Origin: Bradyrhizobium diazoefficiens
GTDB taxonomy: Bacteria; Pseudomonadota; Alphaproteobacteria; Rhizobiales; Xanthobacteraceae
Direction: 5' to 3'
NCBI RefSeq assembly: GCF_016616885.1
Contig: NZ_CP067102.1
Coordinates: forward strand, 2,632,501 to 2,696,500
DNA length: 64,000 nt
A model generated the notes under the pieces. It had not been told where the DNA came from, ran no database searches, and worked only from the letters and a program-made list of their open reading frames with translations. The position numbers were made by a program, and so were the translations under genes. This document shows positions 57,719 through 64,000 of this stretch, piece by piece. How positions within the stretch are numbered: the stretch's first letter is position 1; each line of letters opens with the position of its first letter.

Positions 57719-59974
57719 TCAGGTGACCTTCAATTGCGCAGGGTCGATCGGCAGCGCACGAATTCGCTTACCGGTTGCGGCAAAAATCGCGTTGCAGATG
57801 GCTGGCGCGACCGGTGGTACGCCGGGCTCGCCAACCCCGCCGGGAGGCGCGTCGCTCTCGACGAGGTGGACGTGAGTTTCAGGTGCGATATCGGTACGAG
57901 CGACCAGGTAGTCGCTGAAATTGCTCTGCTCGATGTGCCCCTGCTTGATGCTGATATTGCTGTAGAGCGCGTTGCTGATGGCCATGATCACGGCGCCTTC
58001 GAGCTGGGCGCGCACGCGGTCCGGGTTGACGACGAGACCGCAATCGAGCCCGATATCCACCCTGGGAATGGTGAGTTGGCCGTCGCTACCGACGGCGACC
58101 TGCGCGACCGCTGCCGCGTAGCTCAGGAAGCTGCGGTGGACGGCGACGCCGCGTCCGTGCCGTGTCGGCAGGCTGCTGCCCCATCCACTGTTGCGGGCGA
58201 CCAGGTCAAGGACACCTCGTAGTCGGCCGGTGTCGACCGGATAAGTATCGAGCGATGCGCCGTAGTTGGGATAATCGACGTGCATCGCGGCGAAGTCGAG
58301 CTTGCGCGGCTGGCCCAACAGCTCGCGCAGATATTCGAGCGGGTCTTTGCCGGCCGCGTGTGCAAGCTCATCGGCGAACGAGCACACCGCGAACGCGTGA
58401 GGAATGTTGTAGACCGACCGATACCAGCCGATCCTGACATGGTTGGCCGCCTGGCCGTTTTCGCAGCGGACATTGTCGATCGCGTAGGGCATGTCGGTCA
58501 CGCCCTGCTGCAGCTCACCGGCGCTGCCGTACGTGACGTCTGGCTGGAAGGTCGATTCGATGGCCGGAAAGACGGTTCGGTGCAGCCAGGCCGACGGGCG
58601 TCCTTCGGCGTCGAGCCCGGCTTCGAGGTGCTGGGCAGAAATCGCGTGATAATAATCGTGCTGGATCTCGTCCTCGCGCGTCCACGTGACCTTGACCGGC
58701 GCGCCGATGCGGCGTGACAGCAGTGCCGCCTCGGCCACGTAGTCGGATTTGGATTTACGGCCGAATGCGCCTCCCAGCAGCGTTACGTTGACGGTGACGT
58801 CTTCGAACTGCACGCCGAGGACCTGGGAGGCGGTCGTACGTGCGGACTGCGGGAATTGCGTGGGCGCCCAGATCTCACACTTCCCATCGGCGAAGTGGGC
58901 GACGGCGTTCGGTACTTCCATCGGCGCATGCGCGTAATAGGGCACAAAATAATCCGCCGAGATGCGGCGATGGGCCTCGCCGAGGGCGACGTCGACGTTG
59001 CCTTGGCTGCGCACGACCCGTCCGGGCTGCTTCGCCGTTGCCTCAAGCTCAGCCCGATAAGTCGTCGAATCGTGATCGGCATTGGCGCCAAAATCCCAAG
59101 TGATCTTGAGCTTTGCGCGGCCCTGCTGCGCCGACCAGGTATTGCTGGCGATGACGGCAATGCCGCCGAGGGGATAGAAGCCGGACGGAATAGGGGTGGC
59201 CGGAATCTCCACCACCTGCTCGACGCCGGGGACTTTCAGCGCGTCCGTGGCGTCGAAGTGCAAGGCTTTGCCGCCGTAGACTGGACAGCGCTCGACGGAC
59301 GCGTACTTCATCCCGGGAAGGGTGACGTCGATGCCATAGGTCGCCGTGCCGCGCGTGATTGCGTCGAGATCGACTATGGGAACGGGTTTGCCGACGTAGC
59401 GCCGTTCGTCCGCCGCCGTGAAACGCAATTCCATGTGATCGAGTGGCGCGATCTCCATTGTCGCCGCCATCTTGGCGGCATCGCCGAACGACAGCTGCCG
59501 ACCCGTTGGAACGTGAACGATCACGTGATTGCGCGCCTGGCAATCGTTTGCGTTGACGTTCCAGACACGGGCAGCCGCCGCCTCGAGCATCTGCCGGGCT
59601 GACGCGCCCGCCTCGCGCATCGGCTGATAGAATTGCCGCATGCTGCGGGACCCATCAGTGTTCTGGTCGCCATATTTCGGATCACCCTGGGCCTGCACGA
59701 TCCTGACGCGGCTCCAGTCGGCGCCAAGCTCATCGGCGAGCACCATGGGCAATCCCGTCTTGATTCCCGTGCCCATCTCCGACCGATGCGCGACAATCGT
59801 CACCAAACCGGTCTGATCGATCATCAGGTAGACGTTGGGTTCAAAAACACCGCTCGCATGAGCATGAGCCGCGAGAGCCGGAAAGTTGCTGAATCCGATC
59901 GTGAAGCCGAGAACGAGGCCGGTGGCGCCGCCCGCGACGACTTCGCGCCGGCTGAGGTTTACGACCCTCGTCAT
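57719..59974 (-). CDS. molybdopterin-binding subunit, IorB-like aldehyde/isoquinoline oxidoreductase
   Basis: 751 residues from the ATG at 59974 (TGATG overlap with the small subunit). Twin-arginine signal [17 protein letters not shown] at the N-terminus points to periplasmic export. The xanthine-dehydrogenase-family large subunit is marked by [40 protein letters not shown] and the active-site glutamate region [20 protein letters not shown]. It hydroxylates an N-heterocycle or aldehyde. It lacks an FAD subunit, as in IorAB, so electrons go from the 2Fe-2S subunit to a periplasmic cytochrome. Confidence 0.9.
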   Translation of the reverse strand: MTRVVNLSRREVVAGGATGLVLGFTIGFSNFPALAAHAHASGVFEPNVYLMIDQTGLVTIVAHRSEMGTGIKTGLPMVLADELGADWSRVRIVQAQGDPKYGDQNTDGSRSMRQFYQPMREAGASARQMLEAAAARVWNVNANDCQARNHVIVHVPTGRQLSFGDAAKMAATMEIAPLDHMELRFTAADERRYVGKPVPIVDLDAITRGTATYGIDVTLPGMKYASVERCPVYGGKALHFDATDALKVPGVEQVVEIPATPIPSGFYPLGGIAVIASNTWSAQQGRAKLKITWDFGANADHDSTTYRAELEATAKQPGRVVRSQGNVDVALGEAHRRISADYFVPYYAHAPMEVPNAVAHFADGKCEIWAPTQFPQSARTTASQVLGVQFEDVTVNVTLLGGAFGRKSKSDYVAEAALLSRRIGAPVKVTWTREDEIQHDYYHAISAQHLEAGLDAEGRPSAWLHRTVFPAIESTFQPDVTYGSAGELQQGVTDMPYAIDNVRCENGQAANHVRIGWYRSVYNIPHAFAVCSFADELAHAAGKDPLEYLRELLGQPRKLDFAAMHVDYPNYGASLDTYPVDTGRLRGVLDLVARNSGWGSSLPTRHGRGVAVHRSFLSYAAAVAQVAVGSDGQLTIPRVDIGLDCGLVVNPDRVRAQLEGAVIMAISNALYSNISIKQGHIEQSNFSDYLVARTDIAPETHVHLVESDAPPGGVGEPGVPPVAPAICNAIFAATGKRIRALPIDPAQLKVT

Positions 59975-60450
59975 CAGATGGTCTCCGCGGCTGACTTGAT
60001 CGCGGCGCGAATCCGCGCGTAGGTGCCACAGCGGCAAATGTTGCCTGACATGGCATCGGTGATCTGCTGATCCGTCGGCTTTGGCGTTTCCTTGAGGAGA
60101 GCCGCGGCCTGCATGATCTGGCCCGGCTGGCAGTAGCCGCACTGGGGCACGTTGTTGGCGCGCCACGCGCGCTGGACGGCGTGCGTGCCATCGGAGCTTA
60201 GTCCTTCGATGGTGACGATCTCATGCCCGGCTGCGGCCGACAACGGCGTCACGCAAGAGCGTACCGCCTGTCCGTCCATGTGCACGGTGCATGCGCCGCA
60301 GGCGCCGATGCCGCAGCCGAATTTGGTGCCGGCCAACCCGAGAATGTCGCGGATCGCCCAAAGCAAAGGCATCTGCGGATCGGCATCAATATTGTGCAAA
60401 GCACCGTTGATCTTGACTTGTTGCATATGAGCAGCCGATGTTGACGACAT
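59974..60450 (-). CDS. 2Fe-2S subunit, IorA-like
   Basis: 158 residues from the ATG at 60450; a TTG two codons upstream and an ATG at 60426 are alternatives. First cluster [15 protein letters not shown] with a further Cys in AVRSC, then [10 protein letters not shown] and [10 protein letters not shown] for the second cluster. This is the small subunit of xanthine-dehydrogenase-family enzymes. No Tat signal of its own, so it is expected to travel with the large subunit. Confidence 0.93.
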   Translation of the reverse strand: MSSTSAAHMQQVKINGALHNIDADPQMPLLWAIRDILGLAGTKFGCGIGACGACTVHMDGQAVRSCVTPLSAAAGHEIVTIEGLSSDGTHAVQRAWRANNVPQCGYCQPGQIMQAAALLKETPKPTDQQITDAMSGNICRCGTYARIRAAIKSAAETI

Positions 60451-60475
60451 GCCCAAAGCTAGTCGCCGCGGCGAA

Positions 60476-60508
60476 AATCAACTTGACAGCCCTTGTCTTT
60501 TGTTGATT
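60476..60508. promoter_or_regulatory. inverted repeat between iorA and the di-haem cytochrome gene
   Basis: AATCAAC (60476-60482) and GTTGATT (60502-60508) form a perfect dyad with a 19-base spacer in the divergent promoter region. A TTGACA at 60483-60488 on the plus strand lies inside it. It is placed to control both genes. Confidence 0.4.
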
Positions 60509-60679
60509 GCGATTGCTGCGATCACTCGTTCTGAACTGAGACTGCTTGCTCGTGCGCAACGCCGTCTGGGCTGTTTCAGGCAAGAACTCGCTGATTGAAA
60601 CAATTACCAACAAGCGCTCCGTCCCGATGTCGCCGAGAACAGCATGCCAATGGACATTCTATTTGTGAGATCACGCCGG

Positions 60680-62137
60680 ATGAACGTCTCGATCAGGGCC
60701 GCGATTGTGGTGCTCACCTGTGCCGGGGCTGCCGTCGTGTGGGCGCAGGAGACAGGCACAACGCTTTCGCCGGCCGCCTTGAAGGAAATTGCGCGGGTTG
60801 AGGCAGAGATCGGCCGGATCGAAGCAGAAAGCCTCCAGCGGCTGGCGGCGCCACCTGACAATCAGGTGCAGCAGATCGAACTGCTCGGCAAGTTGATGCT
60901 GTATGACAAGGAGCTGTCGGTGAATCGCAACGAGGCGTGTGCGTTTTGTCACACACCTGAGACGGGCTTCACGGGGCCGGTGTCCGAGCTCAATCGTACG
61001 ACCGCCTCCTATCCGGGTTCGGTGCGCACCCGATTCAGCAATCGCAAGCCGCAATCGCACGCCTACGCGCCGCTCTCGCCCGTGCTGCATTACAATCCCG
61101 GCCAGGGCGATCTCGTCGGCGGCAATTTCTGGGACATGCGCGCAACGGGCCGCCGATTGGGTAACCCGGCGGCCGAACAGGCAGAGGGGCCACCGACCAA
61201 TCCCGTCGAGATGGGCCTGCCCGATGTCGCTTGTGCGGTCTATCGAGCCGCCCAACGGCCCTATCGCGGCCTGTTCGAGGCCGTCTGGGGTCTACAGGCA
61301 TTTGCCATCCAGTGGCCCGGTGACGTGGAGCAGGTGTGCAGTCAACCAGGGCCACCTCCTGCGAACGATCCGACGCCGGTTCACCTGACGCCGATAGATC
61401 GCGGCCGGGCCGCGACAACGTTCGACCAGATGGCGCAGTCCATCTCCGGCTATGAAGCATCGGCGGAGGTGACGGCGCTTACGTCCAAGTTCGATGCGGT
61501 GCAGGCGGGGAAGGCGCAGTTCACGCCCCAGGAGCAGGCGGGTTACGCGCTGTTCCGCGGCAAAGGGCAATGCAACAATTGCCACCGCGACGGAGGGCCC
61601 GGCGAAGATCCGCTGTTCACCGATTTCACAGCGAGCAACATCGGCACTCCCGCAAATCCGCGGCTTCCGTACTACGCCGAACAGCAACCGGACGCACGTG
61701 GCTATCGCGCCAATCCCGCAGGCTCATCGTATGTGGATCCGGGCGTCGCCGGCTTTCTCGTCGCCGATCATCTGCTTAGCCAACCTTCATCCGTCGATGC
61801 GCGCTGGGCCCCGCTCGCGCCGGCGAATGTCGGCCGCTTTCAGGTTCCGACGCTGCGCAACGTCGACAAGAGGCCTTACCCGGACTTCGTCAAGGCTTAC
61901 GGTCACAACGGCTATTTCACGAGTCTCAAGTCGATCGTGCATTTCTACAACACGCGTGACGTGCTGCCGCGCTGCGGTCGCAACGATCCGGGCGAGGGGA
62001 CTGCGTGCTGGCCGGCCCCGGAATCCACCCGCAACATGAACACCAAGTTCGTCGGACGCCTCGGTCTTTCCGACGAGGAGGAGGATGCACTAGTCAGCTT
62101 CATGCAGACGCTTAGCGATGGGTACATGCAACGGTAG
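60680..62137 (+). CDS. di-haem cytochrome c peroxidase/MauG-like protein
   Basis: 485 residues from the ATG at 60680; an ATG at 60644 adds twelve residues before the signal peptide. Signal peptide VSIRAAIVVLTCAGAAVVWA. Two haem c sites CAFCH (residues 87-91) and CNNCH (298-302). The surroundings LYDKELSVNRNEACAFCHTP and GFTGPVSELNRT, and the C-terminal FQVPTLRNVDKRPYPDFVKA, are typical of this family. Larger than classical CcpA (about 330), nearer the long BCCP/MauG group. It may accept electrons from the divergent IorAB-like enzyme or act on peroxide. Confidence 0.88.
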   Translation: MNVSIRAAIVVLTCAGAAVVWAQETGTTLSPAALKEIARVEAEIGRIEAESLQRLAAPPDNQVQQIELLGKLMLYDKELSVNRNEACAFCHTPETGFTGPVSELNRTTASYPGSVRTRFSNRKPQSHAYAPLSPVLHYNPGQGDLVGGNFWDMRATGRRLGNPAAEQAEGPPTNPVEMGLPDVACAVYRAAQRPYRGLFEAVWGLQAFAIQWPGDVEQVCSQPGPPPANDPTPVHLTPIDRGRAATTFDQMAQSISGYEASAEVTALTSKFDAVQAGKAQFTPQEQAGYALFRGKGQCNNCHRDGGPGEDPLFTDFTASNIGTPANPRLPYYAEQQPDARGYRANPAGSSYVDPGVAGFLVADHLLSQPSSVDARWAPLAPANVGRFQVPTLRNVDKRPYPDFVKAYGHNGYFTSLKSIVHFYNTRDVLPRCGRNDPGEGTACWPAPESTRNMNTKFVGRLGLSDEEEDALVSFMQTLSDGYMQR

Positions 62138-62194
62138 CCACGCGCGTGCGTCGAATCCACCGTGACGCCGCTGTCCGCGCCAACGGCAGCTCTC

Positions 62195-62686
62195 TCAATT
62201 GCGCTGAGGTGCGGCAGACGAGGGGCTGAGAACCGCTGCAGCGGTGTTCGCGATGTCGGTGTCGGTCTCCTTGCTCAGTCCAGCAACACCGACTGCACCC
62301 ACGACTTCGCCATTCACGCGTATCGGCATGCCGCCGCGCAGCGCCATGACACCGGCGGTAACGAATGCCGTCCGACCTTGGTTGATGCTGTCCTCGATTT
62401 CCGCCGTCGACCTTTGCAGGCGCGCAGCCGTTCGCGCTTTCCCGATGGCGAGATCGACGCTTGCCGGGCGGACCCCGTCCATTCGCTGGAATGCAAGCAG
62501 ATCGCCGGCGGGGTCAACAACTGCGATGGCAGACGGCGCATTCCGCTGTTGCGCCGTCTTCTCGGCGGCCTGCAGGACTGTCTGGGCACCGGTCTGATCG
62601 AGGAGCAGCACTTTGACGGTCTGGCCGTGGGCCGACATGCAGAAGAGCGTGGCGACTATCCCGATGCTGACTTCAATCTTTGTCAT
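62195..62686 (-). CDS. GlcG/HbpS-family periplasmic protein
   Basis: 163 residues with a signal peptide (IEVSIGIVATLFCMSAHG). The GlcG/DUF336 domain follows: SAIAVVDPAGDLLAFQRMDG, DLAIGKARTAARLQRST and GGMPIRVNGEVVGAVGVAG. HbpS of Streptomyces in this family binds haem outside the cell. It starts six bases after the cytochrome c stop, so the two are co-transcribed. A haem-sensing or sequestering role is possible. Confidence 0.87.
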   Translation of the reverse strand: MTKIEVSIGIVATLFCMSAHGQTVKVLLLDQTGAQTVLQAAEKTAQQRNAPSAIAVVDPAGDLLAFQRMDGVRPASVDLAIGKARTAARLQRSTAEIEDSINQGRTAFVTAGVMALRGGMPIRVNGEVVGAVGVAGLSKETDTDIANTAAAVLSPSSAAPQRN

Positions 62687-62692
62687 TTGTGC

Positions 62693-63082
62693 TCACTTCA
62701 ACGTCTCCAGGTAGGAGATGACATTCTCGCGGTCTGCCGCTTGCGGGAGGTTGATGAACATCTTGGTGCCATGGACGTCGGCCGCGGGATTGGCGAGGAA
62801 CTGATCGAGAGTATGTTCGTCCCATGTGATGTTCGCTGCCTTCAGCGCTGGCGAATAGTTGTAGCCAGGCTCGGATCCGCTTTTGCGGCCGAAAACGCCG
62901 GCCAGCGACGGGCCGATCTTGTTTTCGCCCGGCGTCGTCGAATGGCATCCGGCGCACCGGGCGAACACCTGCTGTCCCGCCGTGGCGTTGCCGGTCGCCT
63001 TGGCCGATGAGACGACAAACATCATCCCGGTTGCTATGGCAACGGCGAGCGCCGGGAGGAGTGTGTCAATTGTGTTCCGCAT
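62693..63082 (-). CDS. class I cytochrome c
   Basis: 129 residues with an N-terminal signal and one haem site FARCAGCHSTTPGENKIGPSL. The distal methionine lies in HGTKMFINLPQAADRENVISYL. The size and PSLAGVFGRKSGSEPGYNYS loop fit the mitochondrial-type cytochrome c550 group. It lies between the multicopper oxidase (153 bp) and the GlcG-like gene (6 bp). It probably shuttles electrons in the periplasm for this redox cluster. Confidence 0.92.
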   Translation of the reverse strand: MRNTIDTLLPALAVAIATGMMFVVSSAKATGNATAGQQVFARCAGCHSTTPGENKIGPSLAGVFGRKSGSEPGYNYSPALKAANITWDEHTLDQFLANPAADVHGTKMFINLPQAADRENVISYLETLK

Positions 63083-63235
63083 GTTGTGAATACCTCGCGA
63101 TTGGTGCCGCGGAAAGTTTTAGGCGATTCATCACGATCCAACTTGTCGCTCTTTGCTCAGACTGCGGAGTTCTTGCGGACCCGATCGCGCTCGAAGTCTC
63201 CGGCTGTCTGAATGCAGCGAAGAATGGCCAAGAGC

Positions 63236-64000
63236 TCAAATGATTCCGGAGTAGCGCAATTCCGTCATCATGCCCGTCATCATGTGATGGAGGTTATGGC
63301 AGTGAAACGCCCAGCGGCCGGGATTGTTCGCGTCGAACGCGATGGTGACGCTGCCCATCGGCGGCACCAGGACGGTGTCGCGCACAGCGCCTGCGACTGG
63401 GGTACCGTTTAGGGAGATCACCTGGAAGGCGTGGCCATGAAGGTGCATTGGGTGCTCCATCATCGACGCGTTCATCATCTCGATCACCACACGCTGCCCT
63501 GTGGTGACCATCAGTGGGGTTACGTCTGGCCAGAATTGGCCGTTCATGGACCAGGCATACGGCGACATGCCGCCGGCGAGGATCACCCGGTACGTTACGT
63601 CGGGCGCGCGCGGCGCCAAAGGCGTCACCGCTTCCAGGCGATGTTCAAGCGAGAGATCGACGGGCGGTGCATATTCTGCGGCCTCCGTGGCAAGGCGTGA
63701 CACGGGCGCGCCGGACGCCGCAAGGATGATCCCGGTGCGCGCCCGCTTGCCCTCGACCTGCGCGAGGATCGGATAGGCCCCCTTGCCGGGAAGATCAATG
63801 ATGACGTCGAGCCGCTGAGCAATGGCAAGCGGCAAACGGGTGCCGCGCACCGGCCGAACCGGATGGCCGTCGGCGGCGATCACGGTCCCGGTGAGCCCAC
63901 CGAGATCGATCCAGAACTCGGTCGAGCACGCGCCGTTGATCAGCCGCAGCAGGACCCGTCCGCCCGGTTCGGTGCGGATGACTTGCGGATCGGCCAACGT
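63236..64000 (-). CDS. multicopper oxidase (N-terminus beyond window)
   Basis: About 255 residues of the C-terminal half, open through the right edge. The apparent start at 63997 is an internal TTG. The two C-terminal copper motifs are intact: HPMHLHGHAFQV and HCHNLHHMMTGM, together giving type 1, 2 and 3 ligands with an axial Met. A domain-2 stretch LRLINGACSTEFWIDLGG is present. It belongs to the laccase/CueO/CumA-like group; the Met-rich or substrate-specific N-terminal part is not visible. Confidence 0.92.
   Translation of the reverse strand, partial: TLADPQVIRTEPGGRVLLRLINGACSTEFWIDLGGLTGTVIAADGHPVRPVRGTRLPLAIAQRLDVIIDLPGKGAYPILAQVEGKRARTGIILAASGAPVSRLATEAAEYAPPVDLSLEHRLEAVTPLAPRAPDVTYRVILAGGMSPYAWSMNGQFWPDVTPLMVTTGQRVVIEMMNASMMEHPMHLHGHAFQVISLNGTPVAGAVRDTVLVPPMGSVTIAFDANNPGRWAFHCHNLHHMMTGMMTELRYSGII

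Overview
This window looks like chromosomal DNA of a Bradyrhizobium-type alphaproteobacterium. That is an inference from GC-rich coding sequence, an MbfA-type ferritin/VIT1 iron exporter, a BA14K-type secreted protein, an ALAS-type hemA, a sigma-32 with the alphaproteobacterial RpoH box variant, and many small secreted proteins typical of that group. No rRNA, complete tRNA, CRISPR array or intact insertion sequence was seen.

Layout. (1) 1-9.8 kb is an accessory, defence-type segment. A four-gene Wadjet plasmid-defence operon (jetA-jetB-jetC-jetD, DUF2397/DUF2398/SMC/DUF2399 class, minus strand) has every junction overlapping as ATGA, and jetD runs off the left edge. A divergent hipB-hipA toxin-antitoxin pair follows, and then a 28-bp sequence that looks like the 3' end of a tRNA gene (T-arm, acceptor strand, CCA) without the rest of the tRNA. 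That is what an integrative-element attachment site would leave, so the island may end near 9.78 kb. (2) 9.8-16.5 kb holds a Sel1-repeat protein, small secreted proteins, a Kup potassium transporter, a lone SURF1 and a stress-type membrane protein. (3) 16.6-27.4 kb is a nearly continuous minus-strand run: lutA-lutB-lutC (lactate to pyruvate), NAD-malic enzyme, an AEC-type carrier and fumC, followed by a FUSC/ArAE-like protein, a YoaK-family protein, a FUSC exporter and DUF1656. The first six look like one operon for lactate/malate/fumarate use. (4) 27.5-28.1 kb carries a decayed histidine-kinase remnant. (5) 28.2-38.1 kb combines cytochrome b561, small secreted proteins, a His-rich DUF4396 membrane protein, and an iron/peroxide/haem group (mbfA, aquaporin, catalase, hemA), then a cupin and an rpoH-type sigma factor. 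(6) 38.2-49.0 kb has an MdtABC-like RND pump with its adaptor, two low-complexity secreted proteins, a DUF2231 plus sorbosone-dehydrogenase-like lipoprotein pair, two redox enzymes and an orphan HlyD-type adaptor. (7) 49.2-57.7 kb is a respiratory/overflow cluster: aldo/keto reductase, poxB, cyanide-insensitive-type cydAB, a second NAD-malic enzyme and a type II NADH dehydrogenase. (8) 57.7-64 kb is a periplasmic redox region: an IorAB-like molybdenum hydroxylase, a divergent di-haem cytochrome c peroxidase/MauG-like protein, a GlcG-like protein, a small cytochrome c and a multicopper oxidase cut by the right edge.

How the parts fit. The right half is rich in low-oxygen and alternative electron-transfer functions. 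PoxB and Ndh would feed quinol to the cyanide-insensitive oxidase while malic enzyme supplies pyruvate and NADH. The lut operon provides a second route from lactate to pyruvate and the C4 acids. Apart from HipB and the sigma factor, no intact transcription regulator was recognised. A 35-bp hairpin-bearing repeat occurs twice (12.06 and 47.88 kb), and the second copy has been built into what looks like an intrinsic terminator. Functional assignments come from reading the protein sequences; no database search was run.
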